A stretch of DNA of 64,000 nt from Chitinophagaceae bacterium (GTDB lineage Bacteria; Bacteroidota; Bacteroidia; Chitinophagales; Chitinophagaceae): the NCBI GenBank assembly GCA_016787065.1, contig JAEUVD010000002.1, positions 186,001 to 250,000 of the forward strand, read 5' to 3'. Numbering within the stretch: the first letter of the stretch is position 1; each line of letters begins with the position of its first letter. Both the position numbers and the translations under genes were made by a program. Below are positions 17,688 through 26,532 of this stretch, in pieces. Under the pieces are notes generated by a model, which worked only from the letters and a program-made list of their open reading frames with translations, did no database searches and was not told where the DNA came from.

Positions 17688-18254
17688 ATGAAAAAACTCA
17701 TATTGTTTGCGTTCACCTTACTTAGTTTAGCAAGCACGGTTAATGCCCAAAAAGAAAAGGATACTCGATACGGAAAAAATATCGTGTCGTTTATTCCATT
17801 TGCTGCCTTTACCAAAAATAGCGTGGGCGTAGGCGCTAGTTATGAAGGAATGCTCAATGAGTATATTGGTTTGAAGGTTCCTTTATTCACGGCTATAAAT
17901 CAACGCTACTACGCTGCTGCACTGGCTTTGAAATTATATCCCACGAAAAATAACGGCCCTGCTAAGTATGCTATTGCACCAACCTTGATGTTTGGCGCTG
18001 GCGACGAACGCGATGGTGGTCGAATTTTAGATCCTGCAACCAATACTTTTACGAATACCACCACCCAACGTACGCGCTTTGGATTTCTGTTGAATAATAC
18101 CTTTAATTTCACGATCATGAAACAGTTTTACATCGGTATCGATGGAGGATTAGGTGTTAATTACTATGATCAGGAAGTGAAGAATAATGGAGCGCAATTC
18201 AATTCAACAAGTTTTCTGGCACAAATTCATTTTAGTACTGGCTACCGGTTTTAG
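17688..18254 (+). CDS. Putative outer-membrane beta-barrel protein
   Basis: A 188-residue secreted protein with a signal peptide (MKKLILFAFTLLSLASTVNAQ) and a compact barrel-like pattern: IVSFIPFAAF, VGVGASYEGMLNEYIGLKVPLF, YYAAALALKLYPTKN, YAIAPTLMFGAGDERDGG, RTRFGFLLNNTFNFTIMKQFYIGIDGGLGVNYY, and the final strand FLAQIHFSTGYRF ending on the C-terminal phenylalanine expected by the barrel-assembly machinery. Function unknown. The ATG at 17688 is used because it opens the signal peptide; an upstream TTG adds three residues inside the promoter-like ATTTGC. The 3' end overlaps the converging peptidase gene by four bases. Confidence 0.72.
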   Translation: MKKLILFAFTLLSLASTVNAQKEKDTRYGKNIVSFIPFAAFTKNSVGVGASYEGMLNEYIGLKVPLFTAINQRYYAAALALKLYPTKNNGPAKYAIAPTLMFGAGDERDGGRILDPATNTFTNTTTQRTRFGFLLNNTFNFTIMKQFYIGIDGGLGVNYYDQEVKNNGAQFNSTSFLAQIHFSTGYRF

Positions 18255-20029
18255 AATCGGTTTAGTTTGATAGTATATTGTTGGTTTGCTGTTGTGCATT
18301 TCAATACATAAATACCTGAAGAAAAATTTTGTGGAGCGATGCGAATCGCTCCTTTTTTATTCGAAGTTTGTAACACACAATGGCCTGTAAGATCGTACAA
18401 ATCAAACCTTGTTTCTTCGGCATGAGGTAAGGTAATCGTAACATCGCTTTTCCCTTCTGCAAAACCGAAAGAATTAGATACCTGCGGTTGTAACCCGAGT
18501 TGTACCGAACTACTTGAAGTTGGTTTACAAAATGCATCGAGTATATTTTTCTGTTGAAAGTTTGCACAAATGAGAGAAGAGAATTGCCCTCCAAACAAAA
18601 GCGTATCGGCTTGTAAAATATGTACCGCTGCTTCGGGTAAGGTTGTTTGGTTCGTGAAAAAATACATTGCTTCCAACATTAATTTATCGGCAACTACAAT
18701 ACCAACATCGGTTGCCAGGTTGCTCATAGCGGCGTTCCAAATTTCACCTAAGGTGTAAATACTTGTTTGATTAGGGTATAATAGTGTTGTTTGCGCTGTT
18801 CTTCCATCCCAATATTCATTATGACCATCCCATGAAAAAACGTCTTGCCAATGATAAGGTGATATAGAACGGGAATAGGAGGTTGCGAAATAATCGGCAA
18901 CTCCTTCATCTAAACCGGATCGTTCAAAACTAAAAAAATCATTTCCATTAGCACTCCAACTCAAGCCATGTGCATACTCATGAATAATTACATCCGCATC
19001 TTCAGCGTCATCCACACCACCAATTCCAAAACATAACGTAGGACTTCCGCCATTGCGGTTAAATACGGAATTGTCGGCGCCACCTTGCGCATGAGCATCT
19101 ACCAGCACCCCTTCCTTCATGAGTGAATCGTATCCTAACGAGGCTATGTAATCATGAAAATTGGTGATATGATATAGCACCATCATATCTTCAAATCCCG
19201 ATTGATTACGTTGAAAGAAAAAATTCGGGTTGCTTTGCGTTACAGGGTTCGCCACCGGGTTTTCAAATTCATCGAGAGTTACCCATTGGTTTTCCGGATA
19301 AAAAATACCGTTACTATAAACAGCCGGAATACTAACCACGGTGCAAGCACTATCTTGCCATACTTGATAAGCATCGTTACTATCGATATAAACACTACCG
19401 TACGTTTGCTGTAAGGTAGTTAACGGATCGGGTTTAAAAATTTTAGCTTGAAGTGTAGTGTCCGAGAAATAACGTTCTTGATCCATATTTTCAAGTATGC
19501 TTCCATCATATCGAAATAGCATGGTGCGATTATAAGTTTTGGTCCAAGCATTCGCCTCGAGTATCAGTTCAGGCTGTTCTTGTTCTAAATAAATTTTCAA
19601 GGCGGCCTGCTTTAAATGAAACGCAAAGTCTGGTACGGATTTAAGAATTTCCTTGCTATGTTCTTCCGACCAAAAACTATGATTCAAGTTACTATTCGTT
19701 GAACGCAGTTTGGATAAGCCTTCTCCATTTATGTCATACGATAATACGCGATCGAAAGCATCTGTATGTAACGTAATAAATTTATTGAACAAGGATATAT
19801 TTGGATAACATAATTCGAAACGATAATGTTTAGAGTAAGTAGAAAAATGGTAATCGCTAGCAACGAGATTCAAATTTTTATCTTCTAAAAAAATCGAACA
19901 ATGCTCTTTTAAATAGTGTTTAGCTTCTTCGCTATTTCTTATCACTTTCTTTTCAGAAGGAAAGAGCAACTGTGCCGCCATATTGTATGGTAAAAGGATG
20001 AACAATAAATACCAGCAACACCTTTTCAT
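18251..20029 (-). CDS. Secreted HEYxH zinc metallopeptidase with T9SS sorting domain
   Basis: A 592-residue exported protease resembling the thermolysin/fungalysin (M4/M36) gluzincins. A signal peptide ends near YNMAAQ (residue 20). A propeptide-like region covers about 21-200. The catalytic part holds the zinc motif HEYAH (350-354) and the third ligand Glu375 in SGLDEGVADYFATSYSR. Upstream, ADNSVFNRNGGSPTLCFG is typical of M36-like enzymes. The C-terminal 70 residues form a type A T9SS sorting domain (FDLYDLTGHCVL, SSGIYVLKCT, KLNRF), so export through the outer membrane by T9SS is expected. The chosen ATG opens the signal peptide and has TTACTTTG four bases upstream; the in-frame extension to 20104 is rejected. 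Confidence 0.88.
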   Translation of the reverse strand: MKRCCWYLLFILLPYNMAAQLLFPSEKKVIRNSEEAKHYLKEHCSIFLEDKNLNLVASDYHFSTYSKHYRFELCYPNISLFNKFITLHTDAFDRVLSYDINGEGLSKLRSTNSNLNHSFWSEEHSKEILKSVPDFAFHLKQAALKIYLEQEQPELILEANAWTKTYNRTMLFRYDGSILENMDQERYFSDTTLQAKIFKPDPLTTLQQTYGSVYIDSNDAYQVWQDSACTVVSIPAVYSNGIFYPENQWVTLDEFENPVANPVTQSNPNFFFQRNQSGFEDMMVLYHITNFHDYIASLGYDSLMKEGVLVDAHAQGGADNSVFNRNGGSPTLCFGIGGVDDAEDADVIIHEYAHGLSWSANGNDFFSFERSGLDEGVADYFATSYSRSISPYHWQDVFSWDGHNEYWDGRTAQTTLLYPNQTSIYTLGEIWNAAMSNLATDVGIVVADKLMLEAMYFFTNQTTLPEAAVHILQADTLLFGGQFSSLICANFQQKNILDAFCKPTSSSSVQLGLQPQVSNSFGFAEGKSDVTITLPHAEETRFDLYDLTGHCVLQTSNKKGAIRIAPQNFSSGIYVLKCTTANQQYTIKLNRF

Positions 20030-20033
20030 GAAA

Positions 20034-20041
20034 CAAAGTAA
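20034..20041 (-). promoter_or_regulatory. -7-like promoter element (TTACTTTG)
   Basis: Minus-strand TTACTTTG ending four bases before the peptidase ATG at 20029, which predicts a leaderless mRNA. Confidence 0.45.
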
Positions 20042-20135
20042 GTAATTATTTAGGTTATACGACCAGGAGATCCAAATTGTTTGTGATGCCTCTTCTGTTG
20101 ACAAAAAAAGAAAACCGGGAGTTCATATTTCCCGC

Positions 20136-20143
20136 TATATTTG
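20136..20143 (+). promoter_or_regulatory. -7 promoter element of the kbp-like gene
   Basis: TATATTTG, an exact TAnnTTTG, 33 bases before the ATG at 20177. Confidence 0.6.
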
Positions 20144-20176
20144 ACTTCTCATTGTTAACGTTTAAAAACTATTTTT

Positions 20177-20671
20177 ATGGGATTATTTTCCTTTTTGAAA
20201 GAAGCGGGTAAAAAGATCTTCGGAAGCAAAGACGAAGAGCAGGCGAAAGACCCCGCCGCCACACCGGAGAGTATTGCTGCCAAACAAAAGCAGGCTATGC
20301 TCGATTATATTAAAAGCGTTGGTTTCCAGGTGAACAACTTTGATCTGAGTATAGATGCTGAAGGTCATGTGATTTTAACCGGTGAATGCGAAAGTCAATC
20401 TGACTTTGAAAAAATTGCACTTACGGCGGGTAATATTGCTGGTGTAGCTCAAGTAGAAAATCGGATGACCGTTACGGCACAACCCGAAGTAGCTCCTGCT
20501 TCGAGTACGTATTATACGGTTGAAAAAGGCGATTCTCTTTGGAAAATTGCCGTGAATAACTACAATGATGGCAGTAAATATCCTATCATTTTCGAAGCGA
20601 ATGTACCTATGATTAAAGATCCGGATGAAATTTATCCAGGTCAGGTTTTACGTATTCCACCATTACAATAA
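20177..20671 (+). CDS. BON-LysM protein similar to Kbp (YgaU)
   Basis: A 164-residue protein with no signal peptide. An N-terminal amphipathic stretch (MGLFSFLKEAGKKIFG) precedes a BON domain (residues about 40-102, YIKSVGFQVNNFDLSIDAEGHVILTGECESQSDFEKIAL) and a LysM domain (110-163, YYTVEKGDSLWKIAVNNY and PGQVLRIP). This order and the N-terminus (GLFSFLKEAGKK) match the cytoplasmic potassium-binding protein Kbp/YgaU of Escherichia coli, which is 149 residues. A role in potassium sensing or osmotic stress is therefore likely but inferred. It is monocistronic between a clear promoter and a strong terminator. Confidence 0.88.
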   Translation: MGLFSFLKEAGKKIFGSKDEEQAKDPAATPESIAAKQKQAMLDYIKSVGFQVNNFDLSIDAEGHVILTGECESQSDFEKIALTAGNIAGVAQVENRMTVTAQPEVAPASSTYYTVEKGDSLWKIAVNNYNDGSKYPIIFEANVPMIKDPDEIYPGQVLRIPPLQ

Positions 20672-20685
20672 AAAATATTTCTTTT

Positions 20686-20716
20686 GAAAGTCGCTCTGGG
20701 AGCGACTTTCATTTTT
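20686..20716 (+). terminator. Intrinsic terminator of the kbp-like gene
   Basis: GAAAGTCGCTC (20686-20696) and GAGCGACTTTC (20700-20710) form a perfect 11-base stem with a TGG loop, followed by ATTTTT. It starts 15 bases after the stop codon. Confidence 0.93.
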
Positions 20717-20792
20717 AAACCCTTAATAAATTTTTTACATTATTAAACCTATGGTTAAAGCCCCTGTCTAGCGGGCGCAAAAAAAATAAATC

Positions 20793-21617
20793 ATGTTTTC
20801 AACAAAAGTAAAAATCAGCATGGTAGCCTTTCTCGCAGTGGCTTTCCTTTTTACAGCATGTAAAAGAAACAAAAATAACAGTGATGATAACGACACGTCG
20901 TATGCCAAAGACAATGCCTCTTCAGAATTAATTTATAATGAGGTATTGAATATTGCCGATGATGCGAGCACAACACCTCATGGTGGTTCTCTTTCTAATT
21001 ACAAAATGCGTTCTGCCTGCGCCACCGTTACCCATGATACTCTGAGTACGCCCAAAACAATTACCATCGATTTCGGACCTACGAACTGCTTATGTGGTGA
21101 TGGAAAATATCGACGCGGTAAAATTTTGGTGTCATACACCGGAGCTTACAAAGATTCAGGTCATGTTCATACTATCACCTTCGATCAGTACCATGTAAAT
21201 AACAACCATGTAATGGGATCGAAAACGGTAACCAATATGGGGCATAACGCCAGCAACCAGATGTATTTCACCATTGCAGTAAATGGTTTAATTATTAAAG
21301 CAAACACCAACGATTCTGTGATTTGGAATGCCAATCGAGTACGCACCTTCATCGCCGGAGAAACAACACAAACCAAAACGGATGATGTTTACGCTATATC
21401 AGGGAATGGTTCCGGACAACGAGCGAATGGTACGCAATACACCATGACGATTACACAACCCTTGGTTCGAGCATTAAGTTGTCAGTGGATTCAAGAAGGA
21501 GAAGTAGAAATACAACCTGTTGGTGGTTTACTTCGCGTGTTGAATTACGGTGCCGGAACTTGTGATGATCAGGCTACAATTACAATTAACGGTACTACTT
21601 ATACGATTACACTTTAA
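20793..21617 (+). CDS. Hypothetical lipoprotein
   Basis: A 274-residue predicted lipoprotein of unknown function. The N-terminus has a type II signal with lipobox LFTAC (Cys23), followed by a charged and asparagine-rich linker (KRNKNNSDDNDTS). The mature region is rich in beta strands and threonine. It holds several cysteines (RSACATV, GPTNCLCGDG, RALSCQWIQEG, GAGTCDDQ), suggesting disulfides or a metal site, and a segment GKYRRGKILVSYTGAYKDSGHVHTITFDQY that recurs in uncharacterised Bacteroidetes lipoproteins. A surface or periplasmic location is inferred. It is a single-gene unit ending at a strong terminator. Confidence 0.7.
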   Translation: MFSTKVKISMVAFLAVAFLFTACKRNKNNSDDNDTSYAKDNASSELIYNEVLNIADDASTTPHGGSLSNYKMRSACATVTHDTLSTPKTITIDFGPTNCLCGDGKYRRGKILVSYTGAYKDSGHVHTITFDQYHVNNNHVMGSKTVTNMGHNASNQMYFTIAVNGLIIKANTNDSVIWNANRVRTFIAGETTQTKTDDVYAISGNGSGQRANGTQYTMTITQPLVRALSCQWIQEGEVEIQPVGGLLRVLNYGAGTCDDQATITINGTTYTITL

Positions 21618-21646
21618 ACCTAATTTAGAAAAAGCAATTTTAAAGC

Positions 21647-21669
21647 TCCTGCTCCGGCAGGAGTTTTTA
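21647..21669 (+). terminator. Intrinsic terminator
   Basis: CTCCTGC (21647-21653) pairs with GCAGGAG (21658-21664), loop TCCG, followed by five T. It begins 30 bases after the lipoprotein stop. Confidence 0.9.
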
Positions 21670-21910
21670 GTTTAAACCATCTCGTCGTACTAAACGTTGA
21701 TTGCTTTAGCTTAAGAGAGAATGAAGTTAAGCCTTTGAAATTAACAGGTTGATACACTATTTAAAACTGAAAGAAAATAACACGTGCCTTATTGTTTTCA
21801 ATCTATTTTCAAACCTCATTTGGATGTTCACTATACCGAACCACTACGCGAGAAAAACGGCTAACACGTTGATAATTCCAAAGATAGTTTTGAAAAAGAA
21901 AAATCACTTA

Positions 21911-22459
21911 TTATTCGCCCCATTTAGCCACTCGCTTACGTTCGAGTTCCAAATAATCGGCTTCAAGAATAGCTAATAAATCATGTTCTATACTAGCAGT
22001 AACCGTTTCGGTAATTCTACCTACTTCGCGTTCGCCATGAAGCACTATAATTGTTGGCACCCGATCGATTTTAAAATTTTTACTTTCATTATTGATTGCT
22101 TCCTTATTTCGATCCACCGCGTACATCGTAATGGCATTGAAATCAAAATTAGTTTGATGAAGTACTGTATATAATTTCGGTAAGAGGTCTTGCGTATCGC
22201 TACACCATGTTCCTAAGAAAACTACGAAATGATACGGTTTATAATAACGCTCCAGATTATCGGCCACCATTTTGTTGTAATCGTAGCTAAGGCCATCTTG
22301 GAACCAAGAGAATGCGCTTTCCTTCCGAATATCCTCAAAGGTTACTTGACCTTTAAGCATGATACGATCCGTTTTCTTATCTATGATACGTTGATAATCT
22401 TGAGCCTGTGCTAAAATTCCAAAGGTGATTGCTGCTAAAACAAGCATTAGTTTTTTCAT
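21911..22459 (-). CDS. Exported thioredoxin-like protein with CSDT active-site variant
   Basis: A 182-residue protein with a signal peptide (MKKLMLVLAAITFGILAQAQ) and a thioredoxin fold at residues about 55-165. The active-site position reads GTWCSDTQDLLP, so the second cysteine of CxxC is threonine. The conserved cis-proline loop is DRVPTIIVLHGEREVGRITET. A single-cysteine site suggests a mixed-disulfide, peroxidase or binding role rather than a classical oxidoreductase; this is inference, though such WCSDT variants do occur in Bacteroidetes. The C-terminal helix is charged (ADYLELERKRVAKW). It lies 12 bases downstream of the MerR-like gene and is probably co-transcribed. Confidence 0.82.
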   Translation of the reverse strand: MKKLMLVLAAITFGILAQAQDYQRIIDKKTDRIMLKGQVTFEDIRKESAFSWFQDGLSYDYNKMVADNLERYYKPYHFVVFLGTWCSDTQDLLPKLYTVLHQTNFDFNAITMYAVDRNKEAINNESKNFKIDRVPTIIVLHGEREVGRITETVTASIEHDLLAILEADYLELERKRVAKWGE

Positions 22460-22471
22460 TCTTACTTTTTT

Positions 22472-22900
22472 CTACTGAATATTCTTTTTCAAAGCTAACA
22501 AAAACTCCTTAACGCGTTTCAGATTTTCAACAAATGTTTTATCATCCTTAACCTTACGTCGGTTATTTTTCAAAAATTCTCTGGCTCCGGGAAGCGTCAT
22601 CCGCTTTTCCTTTACCAAATAAAATATGAGTTTTAATTTTTCTAAGTCTTCCTTATTATAATAGCGGTCGCCTTTTTTATTTTTCTTTACCTTACCTAGT
22701 TGAACCGGAAACTCCTTCTCCCAAAATCGTAGTAGCGAAGCATTCACCGAAAACATGACAGAAACCTCAGTAATGGTATAATAGACTTTTTCCAGTTTTG
22801 TGAGATCAACCTCCTGCGATTTCACCACAACCTTGCGTGCACCAGTTACAGGTATCTCCGCTTCGGGTAGAGAATCAAATAGAGAAAGCTGTTGCTGCAT
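22472..22900 (-). CDS. MerR-family transcriptional regulator
   Basis: A 142-residue protein. Residues about 38-108 form a MerR winged helix-turn-helix: VYYTITEVSVMFSVNASLLRFWEKEFPVQLGKVKKNKKGDRYYNKEDLEKLKLIFYLVKEKRMTLPGAREFL. After this only about 30 residues follow, too few for the long coiled-coil plus effector domain of metal-sensing MerR proteins, and there is no cysteine. This short form is common in Bacteroidetes, where its role is unknown. The N-terminal 30 residues look disordered. It is transcribed ahead of the thioredoxin-like gene with 12 bases between them. The start at 22900 is the first ATG in frame. Confidence 0.88.
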   Translation of the reverse strand: MQQQLSLFDSLPEAEIPVTGARKVVVKSQEVDLTKLEKVYYTITEVSVMFSVNASLLRFWEKEFPVQLGKVKKNKKGDRYYNKEDLEKLKLIFYLVKEKRMTLPGAREFLKNNRRKVKDDKTFVENLKRVKEFLLALKKNIQ

Positions 22901-23027
22901 GGGGGTAAAAATAACCCAATTCCATTGATTTTTTGACGGGAAAAACTTTGAGTTAAACGCGTAAACAAGTCCTAATTAATTGAATATCAATATATTTTGA
23001 TTATTTTCGCAGGATAGGGGAATTGTT

Positions 23028-25121
23028 TTGAGAAGATTCATTTTGGCTTTTAAGGTGTATAAGTATCTAGGACTGGTTGCGTTTGTGTTGATTTTTTCGT
23101 TAACCTCAAACGCACAGAGTTTTTATGGGCCTGCGGGAGCAATTACCGATAATGCCCAAACAGAATTTTCGTTAAGTATAGCTTCTTTAAATGGTTCAGC
23201 GTTAAAAAACACCTACGGGCTTGAAAGTATTGAGCTTAATCTTCAGCATAATTATCTTCAAGATATTAGTATAGCCCTCATGGCTCCGGATGGAAGTTCA
23301 AGCATTTTGGTAAACAACCAGGGAGGTAATACTACTTATTATACTCAAACTATCTTTCATGATAATGCCTCTTTGGATATTCAAGCTGCCGGTACGATTC
23401 AGAGTCCGTACACGGGCACATTTAAACCGGTAACACCTCTTGGTAACCTGAATAATTTTCAAACCGGCATAGGTACGTGGCGCTTACTTATCACCGATAA
23501 TTCTCCCCTGAATACCGGAAATTTGATTAGTTGGAAATTGAATTTCAGCTCCAATGTACCTGGCATTACCGATACCTTTAGCTCCAATATACCTATCGTT
23601 TTACTGAACACCATTCATCAGGTTACAAACCATGATAGTCAGATTGTAGGAAGTATCAAAATCATAGATCATCAAGGGAGCGTTCGCAATCGACTAACCG
23701 ATTCGATTTTTACTTTTTTTGGGAAAACGAATATTAAAGATCACGGTCAACAATCGATCAACTTCCCGCAACGTTCCTTTTCAATTGAGTTACTTGATTC
23801 AACCTTAAACGACACCACTGTTGAAATTATGGGGATGCCTAAGGAAAGTGATTGGTTGCTATTGAATACATGGAACGATCGCTCCTTTGTGCGTAACCCT
23901 TTGATGTATCATCTTTTTCAGGAAATGGGGCATTACGCAACACGCTTTCGATTTTGTGAAGTTTTTTTGAATGGAAGTTATCAGGGTATTTATCAATTCA
24001 CTGAAAAAATTAAACGAGATCCACAACGTGTAGCTATCGCTAAACTAAAGGATACCGATTTAGCCGGCGACTCACTCACCGGCGGTTATATCTTCAAACA
24101 TGATTATGTAGTTGATACAAGTGGTTGGCTTTCTGATGTGGCACCTCCGGCTTGTCCGAATAACTACACACGATTTCAATACGTTAACCCAAGCCGTAAA
24201 AATATACACACAATTCAAGCTGATTATCTTCGGCATTGGGTAGATAGTTTAGAATTCCTTTTATTCAATGCCAATGTTTATCATCCGCAAGAAGGCTATT
24301 CGAAATACTTAGATCTGAATTCTTTCGCCGATTATCTTATATGTAATGAATTCGCTTGGAATGGCGATGGTTTTTCCAAGAGTATGTTCTTTTATAAACA
24401 TAGAGATAGCATACATACTAAATTATTTGCCGGCCCCGTTTGGGACTTTGATTGGTCGTTGAAAAAAATGCCTTGGATTAACGACAGCATCGATGTTTGG
24501 AGTTACAACACAACGCCATGTAATAACCTTCAAGCCACTTTGCCTTGGCATAGTATTCTTATGCAGGATAGTACCTTTCGAAATTTGGTGCGTTGCCGAT
24601 ATAACTACTTCAGAACTAACATTCTTTCAGAAGCAGCAGTATTTAATTACATAGATCAAACAGAGGCGGCTGTAGATGAAGCTCAAATTCGTCATTATAC
24701 CAAATGGCCAACATGGGGGCAAAGCCTGGGAACGCCTGAGCAACTTCCATATGCCAATAACATGACAGAAGAATTAGATACCTTGAAAGCCATGATAAGT
24801 CGCCGTTTACAATGGATGGACCTTCATCTTCCCGGAGTATGTTTGGGTGCGAATAGTGTATCTACATCGCAAGTGCTTGAACAGGATATTCTTGTTTACC
24901 CGAACCCTACACGTAACTTGGTTTATGTACGAAGTAGCGAGCCCATTCAATCCATTCGATTATACAATGTTCTTGGCGAAACTATATACTCATCGCAGAC
25001 GTTGCAAACGACAACGGAAAATAATTATCAACTTATTCTTCCTCCACTACATTTAGGTGTTTATGTTATGCAAATTCAACAAAAACATCGCACACAAAAT
25101 CGGCGAATTATTATCAATTAA
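23028..25121 (+). CDS. Secreted CotH-kinase-like protein with P domain and T9SS sorting domain
   Basis: A 697-residue exported protein. The TTG start is used because it opens a signal peptide (MRRFILAF, then FVLIFSLTSNAQS) and no ATG lies before it. Residues about 36-175 form a proprotein-convertase P domain (LESIELNLQHNYLQDISIAL, GIGTWRLLITDNSPLNTG). Residues about 185-600 are a CotH-type domain: FPQRSFSIELLD, DWLLLNTWNDRSFVRNPLMYHL, RFCEVFLNGSYQGIYQFTEKIK, and the late motif AGPVWDFDWSL, whose Asp residues are expected to bind metal. CotH proteins are atypical secreted protein kinases. Residues about 620-697 are a type A T9SS sorting domain (VYPNPTRNLVYV, GVYVMQIQQ). Surface or extracellular location is inferred. 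Confidence 0.88.
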   Translation: MRRFILAFKVYKYLGLVAFVLIFSLTSNAQSFYGPAGAITDNAQTEFSLSIASLNGSALKNTYGLESIELNLQHNYLQDISIALMAPDGSSSILVNNQGGNTTYYTQTIFHDNASLDIQAAGTIQSPYTGTFKPVTPLGNLNNFQTGIGTWRLLITDNSPLNTGNLISWKLNFSSNVPGITDTFSSNIPIVLLNTIHQVTNHDSQIVGSIKIIDHQGSVRNRLTDSIFTFFGKTNIKDHGQQSINFPQRSFSIELLDSTLNDTTVEIMGMPKESDWLLLNTWNDRSFVRNPLMYHLFQEMGHYATRFRFCEVFLNGSYQGIYQFTEKIKRDPQRVAIAKLKDTDLAGDSLTGGYIFKHDYVVDTSGWLSDVAPPACPNNYTRFQYVNPSRKNIHTIQADYLRHWVDSLEFLLFNANVYHPQEGYSKYLDLNSFADYLICNEFAWNGDGFSKSMFFYKHRDSIHTKLFAGPVWDFDWSLKKMPWINDSIDVWSYNTTPCNNLQATLPWHSILMQDSTFRNLVRCRYNYFRTNILSEAAVFNYIDQTEAAVDEAQIRHYTKWPTWGQSLGTPEQLPYANNMTEELDTLKAMISRRLQWMDLHLPGVCLGANSVSTSQVLEQDILVYPNPTRNLVYVRSSEPIQSIRLYNVLGETIYSSQTLQTTTENNYQLILPPLHLGVYVMQIQQKHRTQNRRIIIN

Positions 25122-26266
25122 GCTTCTGCTTTTGATTCCTGATAGTACTCTGACTTAAACGGGTGTCGGTCTTTCCATTTCTCGCCTTGTTGCTCACTAA
25201 AATAACGTGCTACCATTTTATAAAACCAATTCACCACAACATTCCGCAGTTTATAAAAACTATACCGATAATCGGGTGTGCAACCCATAATAGCCTTGGC
25301 TTCGATGGCTGTTCTTCCTAAAATTAGTTTCTTACAATTTTCCTGTAAGGCTTGCTCCACACAATGAAATAGAATATTGAAGTACAAACTGAGTTTTTGA
25401 TTGTAATCGTAATTAAAACCAATATAATTCATATCATATTCTCTATCATGCACAATTGCTGACGCGAAGGCCACTAATTTCCCCTCATAAAAAAACCCAA
25501 ATACTTTGTAGCGACTGCCTTTTTTTCGTTTCATTTCCACAAAAAACGCAGGGTTCAAAATACCCATACTTACCATTTGTTTTCTACTCACCATCATATA
25601 CAACGCATGTATTTCATCCGCATATTGTTGCACTTCCTCTAACCCAAATTCCTGAATAGTAACATCACGAAATGATTGTTTAATTTTTCGTAATCGTTGT
25701 ACATATTTATGTTTTAACGCATGTTCATAATCGGAAAATGACTTCCAGGATGACGGTATTTTCATCTCCATAGAAATATCATCGGGCATCGGAAGAAAAG
25801 AAGAATCCTTCAGGAGTTCCTGAGCAATATCTTCTTCAACATCTTTCATAAAAATGCCCGAACAATTCGTGTATTTAATCATGAACTCGGTAGCATCGCA
25901 ATGCATCCGGCGTTTTAACTCAGGTGTGATTTGATCATCTACAAAACAATAAAAAAGTTGATCATGACGGAAGAGATTGCCCGATACTAACAAGGTAGGA
26001 CGAACAATACGTAATGCCCACGACAGGGCCCATTGTTGTACAGGTTTATCGCTAATGTTGAAATGATAAGGCTTAACATCAAGTAGTTGATAATAAATTA
26101 CTGCTAATTTTCTATTGTTCTCCCGTACGAGTAGATAATAGTTTTTAATATTCCGCAGTTCAGCCTTTTCATTGATATCAGTATCCAGATCATAATTCTT
26201 TTCCGGAAATCTAACCTCCTCGGCGAGTGCTTCAAGAGAAGTAAATACATCGAACTGAAACGGCAT
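25118..26266 (-). CDS. GNAT/FemAB-like acyltransferase-fold protein
   Basis: A 382-residue cytoplasmic protein of unknown substrate. The C-terminal half resembles the GNAT or FemX/peptidogalycan-type acyltransferase fold: KHKYVQRLRKIKQSF, YMMVSRKQMVSMGILNP, YKVFGFFYEGKLVAFASAIVHDREYDMNYIGFNYDYN and CKKLILGRTAIEAKAIMG. The first half is a divergent related domain (NYYLLVRENNRKLAVIYYQLLDV). The start is the ATG at 26266 (MPFQFDVFTSLEALAEEV), supported by an exact promoter element seven bases upstream. An in-frame extension to 26413 would run through this promoter and adds an implausible N-terminus. The gene overlaps the converging CotH-like gene by four bases. Confidence 0.75.
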   Translation of the reverse strand: MPFQFDVFTSLEALAEEVRFPEKNYDLDTDINEKAELRNIKNYYLLVRENNRKLAVIYYQLLDVKPYHFNISDKPVQQWALSWALRIVRPTLLVSGNLFRHDQLFYCFVDDQITPELKRRMHCDATEFMIKYTNCSGIFMKDVEEDIAQELLKDSSFLPMPDDISMEMKIPSSWKSFSDYEHALKHKYVQRLRKIKQSFRDVTIQEFGLEEVQQYADEIHALYMMVSRKQMVSMGILNPAFFVEMKRKKGSRYKVFGFFYEGKLVAFASAIVHDREYDMNYIGFNYDYNQKLSLYFNILFHCVEQALQENCKKLILGRTAIEAKAIMGCTPDYRYSFYKLRNVVVNWFYKMVARYFSEQQGEKWKDRHPFKSEYYQESKAEA

Positions 26267-26273
26267 GCGGGCG

Positions 26274-26281
26274 CAAAGGTA
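26274..26281 (-). promoter_or_regulatory. -7 promoter element
   Basis: Minus-strand TACCTTTG followed by CGCCC, an exact TAnnTTTG, ending seven bases before the ATG at 26266. Confidence 0.65.
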
Positions 26282-26532
26282 TGGGAATGCATTGTATTCC
26301 CTTTTATTTTTAGAAGGTATAAGGAATACAGCAACCGAGCCTTGCAGTTTATATATCAGATTGTGACAATAGTCAACGCGTATGCACCGCCCCTCGTTTT
26401 GTACGGGTTGCATTTTGATGGAAAAAATTCAAGGTCAAATCCTAACGTAAGTGTAAAAAAGTGTGAGCCCTTAGAAAAGATGTTGGTATTGATGTGAACC
26501 CTGTATGGTTTATTCTTTATGTTGAAGAACAA

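Noticed and set aside
17501..17725. 74-codon open frame overlapping the start of the barrel gene
   Set aside because: It overlaps the signal peptide of the real gene in another frame and covers the hairpin region; no coding signature.
26267..26413. N-terminal extension of the acyltransferase-like gene to an ATG at 26413
   Set aside because: It runs across an exact promoter element, and the added 49 residues look untranslated; the ATG at 26266 fits better.
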